A stretch of DNA of 64,000 nucleotides from Mucilaginibacter sp. dw_454 (GTDB lineage: Bacteria; Bacteroidota; Bacteroidia; Sphingobacteriales; Sphingobacteriaceae): assembly GCF_018449775.1 (NCBI RefSeq), contig NZ_JAAVVB010000003.1, positions 186,001 to 250,000 on the forward strand. The letters run 5' to 3'. The notes beneath the pieces were generated by a model that was given only the letters and a program-made list of their open reading frames with translations, was not told the origin of the DNA and searched no databases. Positions 11,201 to 19,079 of this stretch are shown here, piece by piece (within the stretch, counting starts at the first letter, position 1; each line of letters starts with the position of its first letter). The position numbers and the translations under genes are program-made.

Positions 11201-12339
11201 ATCAAATGTATGTTCAATCTGTAAATGAAGATCTGCGTTTGAAAGCCAGTGTTGATCCTTTTCCTGATCTGGATATCCAGTTATCAGCCTTTAAAACACA
11301 AGATCATACTTATCAAACCAATTTTAAATATTTAGCAAGCACAGGCGGCTTTGATAACCTGGCGCCTACCACCACCGGCGATTACAGCGTTTCGTTTTTC
11401 TCTTTGGCTACAGCCTTTTCAAAATCAAAGGGGATAAATAATATTTCGTCGCCGTTCCAGAAGTTTTTAGATAACCGTACCACTATATCGCAGCGGCTTG
11501 GTCAAACCAATCCAAACTCAAGCAAAGTAGTTACCGATGGCTATGTTGATGGCTACGGGCCAAACTCGCAGAACGTATTAGTGCCGGCATTCCTGGCGGC
11601 TTATACAGGCAAAAGTGCTACAAGCGCCAATCTTACCCAGTTTCCAAGTATACCTATTCCTAACTGGCAGATCAGGTATACCGGCCTGAGTAAAATTCCA
11701 TTCTTCCAGGAATTATTTGATTCGTTTGATATCAATCACGGTTACCAGTCGTCATACACGGTAAGTCAATACACTACCTTGCTGCAATACCAGGAGTTAG
11801 GCGGCAGCTCAAGTCAGCGTGATGCCAACAACGATTTCTTGCCTAAATATCAGTTTTCACAGATTACTATTCTGGAGCAGTTTGTTCCGTTATTGGGTAT
11901 AGATATCCGCTTTAAAAATAATGTGACGACAAATTTTGAATATCGCCAAAGCCGTGCCTTGAGTTTGAGTTTACTGAATAGTCAACTCACCCAGCAAAAT
12001 GAGCAGGTAGTGACCTTTGGCTTTGGTTATAAAACTAAAAATTTCAGATTCCCATTCGGATTGTTTGACAACCTGATTTTGAAGAATGATCTGGACTTTA
12101 AAATAGATTTCGCTCTGCGCAATAATAAAACCTTGATTTACCAGGCCGACATTACTGCCGCACAAATCTCGTCTGGTGCACAGAACATCACTTATCGCCC
12201 ATCGATAGATTATGCCATCAGTCAGCGTTTTGTATTGAATCTGTTCTATGATTCAAATTTGACCAAACCATACACCTCGCAGGCGTTCAACACCTCGTTT
12301 ACCAACTTTGGGGTTAACCTGAAATTATTATTGCAATAA
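5278..12339 (+). CDS. sprA: Cell surface protein SprA (type IX secretion outer membrane translocon)
   Basis: 2353 aa, matching the giant SprA/Sov family (about 2400-2500 aa). It starts at GTG 5278 (GTG 5284 is also in frame; the nearby ATG at 5282 is out of frame), giving a signal peptide of about 29 residues ending VFAQ. The mature protein is rich in Asn, Tyr and Thr and in short amphipathic stretches, as expected for a very large beta-barrel. Recognisable SprA segments include QFNFNFDQHIQLNLTGNIGD, GTSYLDDFENSQSIID and YIEFWVMDPF. The C terminus resembles an outer membrane protein end (FGVNLKLLLQ). In Flavobacterium johnsoniae SprA is the outer membrane pore of the T9SS, required for gliding adhesins and secreted enzymes. 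Other T9SS genes are not in the window. No frameshift seen. Confidence 0.95.
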   Translation: MHVIRNFTYKFLLGIILVSAFCGSEPVFAQQAPKKDSVGVKAPFKRTLSNNSLNRQGIFDQVPFGVTRTVEYDPMTNQYVLYERIGNMLYRPPIYLTFNQYLAIKQQEGKRDYFKKLADNYSYEQTQPGFIPQINVHNQTFEKIFGSSIIDIRPQGSAEAILSGQINSNENPLFNTKQRQQFNFNFDQHIQLNLTGNIGDKLKIATNYNTDAQFQFDNQVKLDYVGHPDEIIQEIQAGTVSMPLNTQLITGTQALFGLKTKLKFGKLDVTTIFSQQRSQSKDITITNQGQQGNFSISASDYEANKHYFLSQYFRNNYDKALANIPIISSNINITKIEVWTTNRNNSTTDSRDVVGFLDLGENAPYNTAQIQGGAGFSGLPAGFKGPGFPDQSNSLLNNLPAAARQTNDPSNSLITYFAAHGASDNYAKLTYARKLTTKEYTLHPQLGYISLNYPLNNDEVLAVAYQYTYNGKQYQVGEFSTDIPATPNSPKVLYLKLLKNTLLKTTLPTWKLMMKNIYSLNAFQVSQTNFKLAVTRVDDKTSVEKPVMEEGQNTASKLWLKITGLDNLNQQNEKQSDGYFDFLEGITIDSQNGRIMFPVLEPFGSDLAKQFTPSETNLTSRYVYQQLYDSTKTVAQQFFPQLNRYAIKGTYTAQGGGGSYQLNAINIPQGSVTVSAGSTKLVEGTDYTIDYNAGRLNVINTSILSSGQPISVHLENNELFGIQQKSLYGTRLDYKYNPNLTLGATVMHITEQPISQNEAIGSESISNTIVGFDVNYAANSRLLTRLVDKIPFIQTKAPSSVSFSGEFAKLMPGSPSVLNYAGSKNGTSYLDDFENSQSIIDVKSANTWQISATPQLFPESALFNDLSYGFNRARLAFYNIDPIFYTNTGTTSVTRAQLSNHYARQVLQTEVFPFKQSVTGQPLSLSTLDLAFYPTVRGPYNYTTTGLNFDGTLQNPTSRWGGMYRSISTNDFQSLNVEYIEFWVMDPFIYKPNSAGGDLYFNLGSISEDVLKDGRKSLENGLPVNGDQSTVDTTAWGRVPKTQPVVNAFDSNPASRVLQDVGLDGLSDADEQAKFAGVVNKVKGIVTPAAANALANDPSSDDYQYYLGPNQDAAKAGILQRYSQYNGNESNSKTAEQSQAQLGLQTSANTSLPDGEDIDHDNNMSQDDQYFQYKVSMRPKDLIVGQNFVNDKITSTVKLPDGTSTPVTWYQFRVPITAYQSAVGGIQDFKAIRYMRMFMTNFADTAVLRFATLQLVRGDWRAYNTENNPLNVIADPALINPPLDNSAINVETVNIEENGKRVPIPYVVPPGIIRQRDYNNLQSNTQLNEQSLSISVTNLTDGYSKAAFKTFYNDLRKYKRLQMFIHAEANNQTILHDHDVSAFIRLGADYQDNYYEYEIPLAVTGPGTTNASSIWPEANELDIQLSLLTDAKIARNNAKFNGLPWPVNKPFVYANGGNRITIMGVPDLSALRTIMLGVRNPYRNNSAPGVDDGSAKSATVWFDELRLTDFDNKGGWAAIARADLKLADIGTVTISGNKSTAGFGALDSKMEDRQLSDNQGYDMSANMDLGRFFPAKSGIKIPAYVDVSNQVNMPQYDPAQADILLKQTLNSATSSQQRDSIKNAAEDYTMRKSVNFTNIHKDRSPTQKAVHVYDVENLNASYAYTEYTHHDFTTENDLEKTYHVALAYNYANPPKYVSPFDKIIKSNSLALLRDINFALAPTRLNFSINFDRFYSENSPRNNDPDNPLFIPTSYNKNFNITRVYGFGWKFTKSLSVDVDATNLSVVDEPYGRLDGLKRDTLWDNIRKLGRTVNYNHTLNINYVVPLNKIPYMDWTALTAHYSTNFTWQAAPEFAIGNPDFNVGNSIQNARKIQLDPVLTMSTLYNRLSYLKNGSNPKNDAFTRIFTGLITSVKSISANYTRTDATFVPGYLPNSNLFGEDLNYNAPGVGFLLGSQADIRGRALANNWISRDTLQNQMYVQSVNEDLRLKASVDPFPDLDIQLSAFKTQDHTYQTNFKYLASTGGFDNLAPTTTGDYSVSFFSLATAFSKSKGINNISSPFQKFLDNRTTISQRLGQTNPNSSKVVTDGYVDGYGPNSQNVLVPAFLAAYTGKSATSANLTQFPSIPIPNWQIRYTGLSKIPFFQELFDSFDINHGYQSSYTVSQYTTLLQYQELGGSSSQRDANNDFLPKYQFSQITILEQFVPLLGIDIRFKNNVTTNFEYRQSRALSLSLLNSQLTQQNEQVVTFGFGYKTKNFRFPFGLFDNLILKNDLDFKIDFALRNNKTLIYQADITAAQISSGAQNITYRPSIDYAISQRFVLNLFYDSNLTKPYTSQAFNTSFTNFGVNLKLLLQ

Positions 12340-12352
12340 AACATAAGAGAAC

Positions 12353-12384
12353 TGTCATTCTTCGCTATGCTCAGAATGACAACG
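12353..12384. repeat. Dispersed hairpin repeat between sprA and the AsmA-like gene
   Basis: A perfect 9-bp inverted repeat (TGTCATTCT at 12353-12361, AGAATGACA at 12373-12381) surrounds TCGCTATGCTC. The 28 nt at 12357-12384 recur exactly at 57072-57099, so this is a dispersed repeat. Lying between convergent genes, it may also terminate transcription. Confidence 0.8.
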
Positions 12385-12395
12385 AAAAAGAAATC

Positions 12396-14234
12396 TTAGT
12401 GCTTGCCTTTCGCAGCTTTTTCAGCTTCTTCTTGTTGCTGTTCAAGCGCGCGCTTATGTTTTCGCTCCGCACGTTTTTGCTGGCGTATGGCTTTTTTGAT
12501 CTTACGATTTTTCTTGTTCAGCTCGCCTTGCGCCATACGTGCCGTGGCCGCTTTTTGCGTTTTCTCGTCATAACCAACAGATGGCTTTAAGCCCAGCAAC
12601 ATGCTGCGCCAAACAGATTTAAAGAAAGGGAAATCTATAGGCCGTTTAAAATCTACGTTAAAGGTGCGCGGAATTTGCCCCGGCCCATCTGGGTTATTAT
12701 GCTTCAAAATGAATAGGTTGGCAAATAACGATACCAGCATTTTATTTTTAAGCGTAGAGTTAACGCTATCTGGCTTAAGAATCTTTACTTTAAGATCATT
12801 ATACAATAAGGTAACCTTTCCTTTAGCCTCTTTTCGGCTGCCCTTAAAAGCAAAATCAAAACTTTTTAATGTACCTGCCGTAATCTTGACCATAGCAAAA
12901 GGCATCGTAGCCTCGTTAACAGCCGATAATTCCATTGGCCCTAAATGACCTTTGTAGTCGTAGCGTGCGTTTTTATCAGTGAGGTTAAAGTTAAACGCAG
13001 TTTCAAGTTTTCCACGATTCATGAAATAGGTTGTCAGGTTTACGTGGGCGATATTGTTTTTTTGCAGTGCTTCTTTATTGTTGGTTACGTTCAGGAGTGT
13101 ACCCGAGGTATTGTTAAAGTGAATACTGCCATCCAGATTAGATTGCCTGTTATGCTCAGCGTAGGTTACATCGAGATGTTTGATCCTTACTGTATCAATT
13201 TTTAAATCTGGATAGATTTTGTAAATAACCACGTTGGGAAAACTCGCAATTTTGTCCTTATGCGATGCGGGCTTGTTGGGGTTATTAAATAAACTGAAAT
13301 CGCCATTGTGAATTACCAGGCTAGAGGCATTCATGATGCGGTATTTGTGATAGCGCAGGTAATCGAAATTGTTGATCCACAACGAGTCGATACCAAAAGT
13401 AAACCTGTCATTCATCGTCTTCTCAAAAAAAGTACGCTTGTTTACTGGTTCAAAATTCAGCCCATGTATCATCAATTGCGATATACGGGTAGATAGTTTT
13501 AATTGCTTGATATTGTATTTATATAAGCCATCGGGTGTTATTCCTTTGTAATCGTTTAAATCGGCAATAATGTCTTTACAATAAAGCAAGCGGCTGTTGT
13601 CGGTTTGCGTGGCCGAATCGATCAACAGATCTGTAGCCTGTACATTCATTTCTTTAAGCTCAGAGACTTCCAGTTTATTACCCGAATAATCTTTGTATTT
13701 AAACTTGATGTCGCTTAAAAAGATCTCGCCAACATGAATGTATTTTAGGGTTTTGGAGATTTTTTGCCAAACGGTTCGATGGTCTTTGTTAATGGTATCT
13801 TTGGTATGGTTAAGCAGATAGCTCATCTGCACATTAGGCGAGGTAATGGAGATGCGACTGATGTCAACAACGTGCTCAAAATATAATTTAAACGGGTGGA
13901 TATGTGAGAGGATCAATCGTTTTACATGCACATTGAGCAGGTTATTGGGTGCCAGTCCCTGCGCCTTGCGCCGATTGTAAACCTGGGTGTCAACACTTAA
14001 ATTGATGTTGTAAATGAGTATGCGCCCCTCCAACACGTCTAGTTCGGCATCAGAAAAATCAGCTTTATACAAGCTATCTGTAGCGCTGATTACTGAGTCT
14101 TTAACCTTAGAGGAGAGAATGGGCGACCAATAGCTGTTTACCAAAAAGGCCGCAGCAAATAGCAATACCAGAAATATAGCCGAACCAATTAGCGTTACTT
14201 TGTGCCACTTGTGCTTCAAAAATTTTAACGCCAT
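12396..14234 (-). CDS. AsmA-like membrane-anchored periplasmic protein, paralogue 1
   Basis: 612 aa. One N-terminal membrane segment (about residues 14-34, VTLIGSAIFLVLLFAAAFLV) follows a short basic stretch, then about 500 residues of beta-rich sequence rich in Asp, Asn and Ile. The C-terminal 45 residues are an unusual Lys/Arg/Glu/Gln-rich tail. It is clearly paralogous to the upstream gene (shared TDSLY near residue 50, NLLNVHVKRL-like segment, GLKPSVG near the C terminus). The architecture resembles AsmA/DUF748 bridge-like proteins thought to act in lipid transport or envelope homeostasis, but I recognise only the architecture, not a catalytic motif. The two genes are 11 bp apart and likely cotranscribed. 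Function is inferred. Confidence 0.7.
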   Translation of the reverse strand: MALKFLKHKWHKVTLIGSAIFLVLLFAAAFLVNSYWSPILSSKVKDSVISATDSLYKADFSDAELDVLEGRILIYNINLSVDTQVYNRRKAQGLAPNNLLNVHVKRLILSHIHPFKLYFEHVVDISRISITSPNVQMSYLLNHTKDTINKDHRTVWQKISKTLKYIHVGEIFLSDIKFKYKDYSGNKLEVSELKEMNVQATDLLIDSATQTDNSRLLYCKDIIADLNDYKGITPDGLYKYNIKQLKLSTRISQLMIHGLNFEPVNKRTFFEKTMNDRFTFGIDSLWINNFDYLRYHKYRIMNASSLVIHNGDFSLFNNPNKPASHKDKIASFPNVVIYKIYPDLKIDTVRIKHLDVTYAEHNRQSNLDGSIHFNNTSGTLLNVTNNKEALQKNNIAHVNLTTYFMNRGKLETAFNFNLTDKNARYDYKGHLGPMELSAVNEATMPFAMVKITAGTLKSFDFAFKGSRKEAKGKVTLLYNDLKVKILKPDSVNSTLKNKMLVSLFANLFILKHNNPDGPGQIPRTFNVDFKRPIDFPFFKSVWRSMLLGLKPSVGYDEKTQKAATARMAQGELNKKNRKIKKAIRQQKRAERKHKRALEQQQEEAEKAAKGKH

Positions 14235-14245
14235 CTGGTGTTTCC

Positions 14246-16099
14246 CTACTGTTTTTTAAGGTTTGCTATCGAGTCGCGCTTAGCCTGCCTGCGCGCCTGT
14301 CGTTCTAGTTTACGTTGTTTTCTGTCAGCTTTAAACTTGTTAAACTTATCAACCAAGGTAGTCACTTTAGTAACTACTTTGTTCACGGTACCTTCGGTTT
14401 TTTTGCTGAAACCAACACTGGGTTTCAAGCCGTCAAGTAATCCTTTGTATAAAAAGCTAAAGAATGATACGGTTGGGTCGCGCTTCAAGTCAATCGGCCC
14501 GGGCCTGAAATTTCCTTTTTTATCAGGGTTGTCGTCGTCAATAATTAAGGTGTTAGCCACTTTTGATATAAAGCCCTGGGTTTGCAGTTGGGCTTTGCCA
14601 TCTACCTTTTTTAATAGTTCGACATTCAGATTTTTGTAGTAAAACTCCAGGTGGCCCTTACCGCCATAGTTGCTGGCGTTAACGTTAAAGCTTAGTTTTT
14701 CCACATCGGCACTTTTTACGTGTACCAGCGCCAAAGGTTTAACCAACTTGTCCAATATCCGCCCATCAAATTTACCCAGTGTACCCGAGTAGTTAAAGGC
14801 GCCGTCTTTAGCGTTTAAGTTAAACTTAAAGTTTACCTGTAGTGGCCCTGCATTCATAAAGTGCGTATTAACGCGTGCAATCATAAATGGGTTCTTCCTT
14901 TTAACATCCGCATCATTGGTAACGTTAAAAAACTGCCCGCTGGTATTATTGAAAGTAATTACACCAATTTGTTGAGTAGTAGCGTCTAGCTCCGAGTAGA
15001 TAATGTTGCTATGGGTAAGATTCAATTTGTTTAGCTTCATATCCAACGCTACACGCTGCAAGGCCTGCTGGGGATCTTTGCCAATTTTGATGGTCTTTTT
15101 GCCCTTGTAATTACTGTTGCTAAAGATCTCAACATTGGCCCTGTCTATATCTATAGTACCGGCATATAATTTTTGATCGCGCAGAAAGCGTTGCAAATCG
15201 ATATCTGTAATGGCTATCTTCTTAAATTTTAAAGTGAAAATATCGCCGGAGGTGCCCAGTTTTTTATAAAAATCGGTATGGTTATAGCGTGGGGTAAAGT
15301 TTACTTTATCCAGTATGATCTCGCGTTTAGCAGTCGAGAAATAGATCTGTTTTAAATTTGCGGTATATAGGCTATCGGGAGTGGCGATGTTGTAATCGTG
15401 TACTATAAATTCAATGCCTTTGGTATAATAGAACCTGGAATTATCCAAAGCCGAAAGCGAATCTATTAATATGCTGGATATATTAATATCCAGATGTTTT
15501 AGCGCAGTTTGCTTAGTTACCGGGTTGCTTTTGTTAATGTAATTTAAGCTGATGTCTTTTAGTGATATAGAATCTATGCGTAATTGTTTAAAGACACTTT
15601 TAATAATCTGATATGGAGTTTTAGGCTTTCCAACCTTCACCGTATCATTAAAGCTGTAACGCTTATTAATAATGGTGAGATCTGGTTTATCAATTGTGAT
15701 GTTATTAATGATCAGGATCTTTTCTTTATAGGCTTTTTTTGCGCCGACATTTTTGATAGTGAGTTTTTTAACGCTTAGGTTAAACAGGTTATCGGGCGCC
15801 TTACGCTCGGCAACTAGTTTGTTATACACCGCCGAATCGGGCACTAGTTTAAAATCAGAAAGCGTGGCGTCGCCCGAGGCTAAGTTTAAATCAAAATCAG
15901 AATACTCGATGTGGTACAAACTATCGGTCGATTTAAGTATCAGGTCCTTTAACTTGGCTTGCAATAAAGGTTTCCACTTGTCGCCGTCTATATAACGTTT
16001 ATAGAGGTACCAGCCGGTACCGCCAAGTGCAAATATCAGCACCAATATTACTATTGGCCATATGCGGATGGTATATTTTCGGGTAGGTTGCTCGGTCAT
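14246..16099 (-). CDS. AsmA-like membrane-anchored periplasmic protein, paralogue 2
   Basis: 617 aa, first gene of the minus-strand pair. An N-terminal membrane segment (about residues 10-32, IWPIVILVLIFALGGTGWYL) precedes a long periplasmic domain of repeated short beta segments (for example VKKLTIKNVG and NITIDKPDLTI), as in AsmA-type beta-groove proteins. The end is a basic tail (DRKQRKLERQARRQAKRDS). Shared motifs with paralogue 1 include TDSLYH/TDSLYK, FNNTSGQFFNVTN/FNNTSGTLLNVTN, HFMNAG/YFMNRG and GLKPSVGF/Y. The pair probably arose by tandem duplication. Substrate and partners are unknown; lipid or LPS transport between membranes is only a structural analogy. Confidence 0.7.
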   Translation of the reverse strand: MTEQPTRKYTIRIWPIVILVLIFALGGTGWYLYKRYIDGDKWKPLLQAKLKDLILKSTDSLYHIEYSDFDLNLASGDATLSDFKLVPDSAVYNKLVAERKAPDNLFNLSVKKLTIKNVGAKKAYKEKILIINNITIDKPDLTIINKRYSFNDTVKVGKPKTPYQIIKSVFKQLRIDSISLKDISLNYINKSNPVTKQTALKHLDINISSILIDSLSALDNSRFYYTKGIEFIVHDYNIATPDSLYTANLKQIYFSTAKREIILDKVNFTPRYNHTDFYKKLGTSGDIFTLKFKKIAITDIDLQRFLRDQKLYAGTIDIDRANVEIFSNSNYKGKKTIKIGKDPQQALQRVALDMKLNKLNLTHSNIIYSELDATTQQIGVITFNNTSGQFFNVTNDADVKRKNPFMIARVNTHFMNAGPLQVNFKFNLNAKDGAFNYSGTLGKFDGRILDKLVKPLALVHVKSADVEKLSFNVNASNYGGKGHLEFYYKNLNVELLKKVDGKAQLQTQGFISKVANTLIIDDDNPDKKGNFRPGPIDLKRDPTVSFFSFLYKGLLDGLKPSVGFSKKTEGTVNKVVTKVTTLVDKFNKFKADRKQRKLERQARRQAKRDSIANLKKQ

Positions 16100-16245
16100 T
16101 AATTGTCTGCTTTGAAACTAGTTAACAGCAAAGCGGCGCTTTTGTGATAAATGTCTTACATCTCCTAAGAATATTACAATTGGTCTGGCGTGTCTATTTA
16201 ATTTCATAATTCTGCCAATCTGTCATCTGTTATTCAAAATTTATG

Positions 16246-16253
16246 TATTTTTG
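16246..16253 (+). promoter_or_regulatory. Putative -7 promoter box upstream of miaB
   Basis: TATTTTTG matches TAnnTTTG and lies 21 bp before the miaB ATG. No convincing -33 TTTG at the right spacing. Confidence 0.45.
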
Positions 16254-16274
16254 CTGCTCAAATTTTTATAAACA

Positions 16275-17768
16275 ATGATGGATTTGATTTCTCAGGATAA
16301 GACACATGACGAGAGCAGACAAGGTGAAGCTTTGTTATTAGACCCGGTTGCGGGGAAAAATAACGGGCGTAAACTTTACATTGAAAGTTATGGCTGCGCG
16401 ATGAATTTTTCTGATAGCGAGATTGTTGCCTCCATTTTGTCTGAAAGTGGATTTGAAACCACCGGCGATTTTAATAACGCCGACGTGATTTTTATTAACA
16501 CCTGTTCCATCCGTGAAAATGCCGAAACCCGCGTACGTAACCGCCTGAAAGAATTCAAGGTGGCTAAAGGCAAAAATCCGGGGATGGTAGTAGGTGTGCT
16601 GGGCTGCATGGCCGAGCGCTTAAAATCTAAATTTTTAGAAGAAGAAAAGCTGGTAGACGTTGTAGTGGGCCCTGATGCTTACCGCGACCTGCCTAACCTG
16701 ATAGAACAGGTAGATAGCGGCCAAAAAGCCGTAAACGTACTGCTGTCGCGCGAGGAAACTTATGCGGATATAAGCCCGGTACGTTTAAATACCAACGGCA
16801 TTAACGCTTTTGTATCCATTATGCGTGGTTGCGATAATATGTGCTCATTCTGCGTAGTGCCGTTTACCCGTGGCCGCGAGCGTAGCCGCGATCCATTCTC
16901 TATTGTAAATGAATGCCAGGATCTGTTTGATAAAGGTTACCGTGAGGTTACTTTGTTAGGGCAGAACGTGGATAGTTATAAATGGAGCCAATCAGCCCCT
17001 CCCAAACCCTCCCCGGAAGGGAGGGCTTTAGAAGAAGCTGATCAAAAAGTCTCCCCTACCGGGGGAGATTTAGAGGGGGCGGTCAACTTTGCTAACCTTT
17101 TAGAAATGGTTGCCGCAGTGCATCCAGATCTGCGCGTACGTTTTTCGACATCGCATCCAAAAGATATTACTGACGAGGTGTTATACACCATGGCTAAGCA
17201 TGATAACATTTGCAAATACATTCACTTGCCGGTACAATCTGGCAATAGCCGGATACTGGAGTTGATGAACCGAACTTATGACCGCGAATGGTATATTAAT
17301 CGTGTAGATGCTATCCGTCGCATTATGCCTGAATGTGCGATATCGACAGACGTGATCACCGGTTTCTGCACCGAGACTGACGAAGAGCATAAAGAAACCG
17401 TAAGCATGATGGAATATGTACAGTATGACTTTGCCTATATGTTTATGTACTCTGAGCGCCCAGGTACTCTAGCTGCCAAACGTTACGCCGATGATATTCC
17501 CGAGGAAGTAAAAGCAGCAAGGTTAACAGAAATTGTTGCGTTACAGCAAAGAATGTCGCTGGGGCGTTTACAACAGCAAATAGGTAAAGTGCAAAAGGTA
17601 TTGATCGAGGGCTTCTCTAAAAAATCAAAGAACGATTATGCCGGCCGTACAGATCAAAACGCTATGATGGTTTTCCCGGTAGACGAGAGATTTAAACCGG
17701 GTATGTACGTAAACGTAATTGCTGAACAATGCACTACAGCGACGCTAATGGGTTCTATTGTTGACTAA
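16275..17768 (+). CDS. miaB: tRNA-2-methylthio-N6-dimethylallyladenosine synthase, with in-frame repeat insertion
   Basis: 497 aa, longer than the usual 440-480. The N-terminal UPF0004 domain carries its three cluster cysteines ([28 protein letters not shown]). The radical SAM motif is [17 protein letters not shown]-terminal TRAM domain follows (about residues 435-495). The enzyme adds a methylthio group to i6A37 of tRNAs reading UNN codons, using two 4Fe-4S clusters and SAM. Between GQNVDSYKW and [10 protein letters not shown], residues about 240-269 are encoded by a GC-rich palindromic repeat (16994-17082) that stays in frame. This loop varies in length within the family, so activity is probably kept. 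ATG 16278 is an alternative start. Confidence 0.96.
   Translation: MMDLISQDKTHDESRQGEALLLDPVAGKNNGRKLYIESYGCAMNFSDSEIVASILSESGFETTGDFNNADVIFINTCSIRENAETRVRNRLKEFKVAKGKNPGMVVGVLGCMAERLKSKFLEEEKLVDVVVGPDAYRDLPNLIEQVDSGQKAVNVLLSREETYADISPVRLNTNGINAFVSIMRGCDNMCSFCVVPFTRGRERSRDPFSIVNECQDLFDKGYREVTLLGQNVDSYKWSQSAPPKPSPEGRALEEADQKVSPTGGDLEGAVNFANLLEMVAAVHPDLRVRFSTSHPKDITDEVLYTMAKHDNICKYIHLPVQSGNSRILELMNRTYDREWYINRVDAIRRIMPECAISTDVITGFCTETDEEHKETVSMMEYVQYDFAYMFMYSERPGTLAAKRYADDIPEEVKAARLTEIVALQQRMSLGRLQQQIGKVQKVLIEGFSKKSKNDYAGRTDQNAMMVFPVDERFKPGMYVNVIAEQCTTATLMGSIVD
16994..17082. repeat. Palindromic repeat element inside miaB coding sequence
   Basis: Two adjacent hairpins: CCCTCCCC with GGGAGGG (17008-17024), and TCTCCCC with GGGGGAGA (17050-17067). 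They sit between outer C-rich (16995-17003) and G-rich (17073-17080) segments that can also pair, giving a three-armed fold. The composition differs sharply from flanking miaB sequence. The translated product ([17 protein letters not shown] and on) is low complexity and unlike the family. Confidence 0.75.
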
Positions 17769-17810
17769 TAAACAATAGTCACCTGTTACATAATTAAACG
17801 ACAAAAAACA

Positions 17811-17845
17811 TCTCGAATCTTGATTCTAAACTCTTGATTCTAACA
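17811..17845. repeat. Heptamer-phased repeat tract between miaB and the sigma-54 regulator
   Basis: Five consecutive 7-bp units, each beginning TCT, start at 17811, 17818, 17825, 17832 and 17839; the units at 17818 and 17832 are both TCTTGAT. The tract ends 3 bp before the next ATG. The same word occurs in the tract at 54383-54417. Confidence 0.8.
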
Positions 17846-17847
17846 CT

Positions 17848-19074
17848 ATGGAGATACAAGAAATAAAACAACGCTTCGGCATCATTGGCAACTCGCCTTT
17901 GTTAAACCGGGCTATAAATATTGCAAACCAGGTATCACCTACCGATATCTCTGTTTTAATAACAGGGGAGAGTGGTAGTGGTAAAGAGGTTTTCTCGCAC
18001 ATTATACACCAGATGAGTCCGCGTAAGCATGGGCCGTTTATTGCGGTTAACTGCGGCGCTATACCAGAAGGTACTATCGATTCAGAGCTATTCGGTCACG
18101 AAAAAGGCGCTTATACCGGCGCCGTTGGCGAGCGTAAGGGTTACTTTGAAACGGTAAATGGCGGTACTATATTTTTAGATGAGATTGCCGAGATGCCGCT
18201 GGGCACCCAGGCGCGCTTGCTGCGTGTGTTGGAGTCTGGTCAATATATCAAAGTAGGGTCATCAAAAGTCGAAAAAACCAATGTACGGGTTATCGCAGCA
18301 ACCAATGTTGATGTGTATGACGCCGTTAAAAACGGAAAATTCCGCGAGGATTTGTACTATCGCTTAAATACTGTGCCTTTGCGCATCCCACCATTGCGCG
18401 ATCGCAAAGAAGACATTTACCTGCTGTTCAGAAAATTTACGTCAGACTTTACCGATAAATACCGCACGCCGGCTATTCAATTGGATGAAGAGGCACAGCA
18501 AGTTTTGATTAATTACTCATGGCCGGGTAACGTGCGCCAGTTAAAAAACATGGCCGAGCAGCTGGCGGTGTTAGAACGCGACCATGTCATAACCGCGCAG
18601 ACGCTGCTTACTTACATCCCGCAGGAAGCTAACGGCAAAAACCTGCCTATGCGCCTGGACAATCAGCCTAAAGAAGATTTTAGCGAGCGCGATATATTGT
18701 ACAAAGTGCTGTTCGATATGAAGCGCGATATGGTGGAGCTGAAAAAATTGGTAGCCGATATTATTGAACACGGCGGCGTAACACCAAGCTTTGCCAATCA
18801 TTCTCAGGCTATTAACCAGCTATACCGCGATATTGAAATGCCGGGTAATCCCGACCAACAATTTACCATTCAACAACCCGTTAATAACAACGACGGCTAT
18901 AATATTACTCATGATGCCGAGGAGGTAGAAGAGTCATTATCCTTAGTCGAAAAAGAATCTGATTTGATACGTAAAGCACTTAAAAAACACAAGGGTAAAC
19001 GTAAGCTGGCTGCAAACGAGCTGGGCATATCAGAGCGTACGCTGTACAGAAAAATAAAAGAATTAAATTTATAA
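17848..19074 (+). CDS. Sigma-54-dependent transcriptional activator without receiver domain
   Basis: 408 aa. The AAA+ central domain begins almost at the N terminus: Walker A GESGSGKEVF (about residue 38), the sigma-54 contact loop GAYTGA (a usual variant of GAFTGA), Walker B GTIFLDEIAEMP, and arginine-finger region LYYRLNTVPLRIPPLRDR. A linker (about 255-350) leads to a Fis-type helix-turn-helix at the C terminus (KRKLAANELGISERTLYRKI). There is no response-regulator domain, so it is probably controlled by partner proteins or expression level, not phosphorylation. It remodels RpoN-RNA polymerase at -24/-12 promoters. It is followed 5 bp later by lptE, a conserved order in Bacteroidota. Confidence 0.93.
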   Translation: MEIQEIKQRFGIIGNSPLLNRAINIANQVSPTDISVLITGESGSGKEVFSHIIHQMSPRKHGPFIAVNCGAIPEGTIDSELFGHEKGAYTGAVGERKGYFETVNGGTIFLDEIAEMPLGTQARLLRVLESGQYIKVGSSKVEKTNVRVIAATNVDVYDAVKNGKFREDLYYRLNTVPLRIPPLRDRKEDIYLLFRKFTSDFTDKYRTPAIQLDEEAQQVLINYSWPGNVRQLKNMAEQLAVLERDHVITAQTLLTYIPQEANGKNLPMRLDNQPKEDFSERDILYKVLFDMKRDMVELKKLVADIIEHGGVTPSFANHSQAINQLYRDIEMPGNPDQQFTIQQPVNNNDGYNITHDAEEVEESLSLVEKESDLIRKALKKHKGKRKLAANELGISERTLYRKIKELNL

Positions 19075-19079
19075 GGTTG

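Noticed and set aside
12601..12948. Plus-strand open frames (115 and 86 codons) opposite the AsmA-like genes
   Set aside because: They lie wholly antisense to a long gene with signal, anchor and paralogy; no family resemblance.
16994..17082. Frameshift or pseudogene in miaB
   Set aside because: The element keeps the frame and all cysteine and TRAM motifs continue after it.
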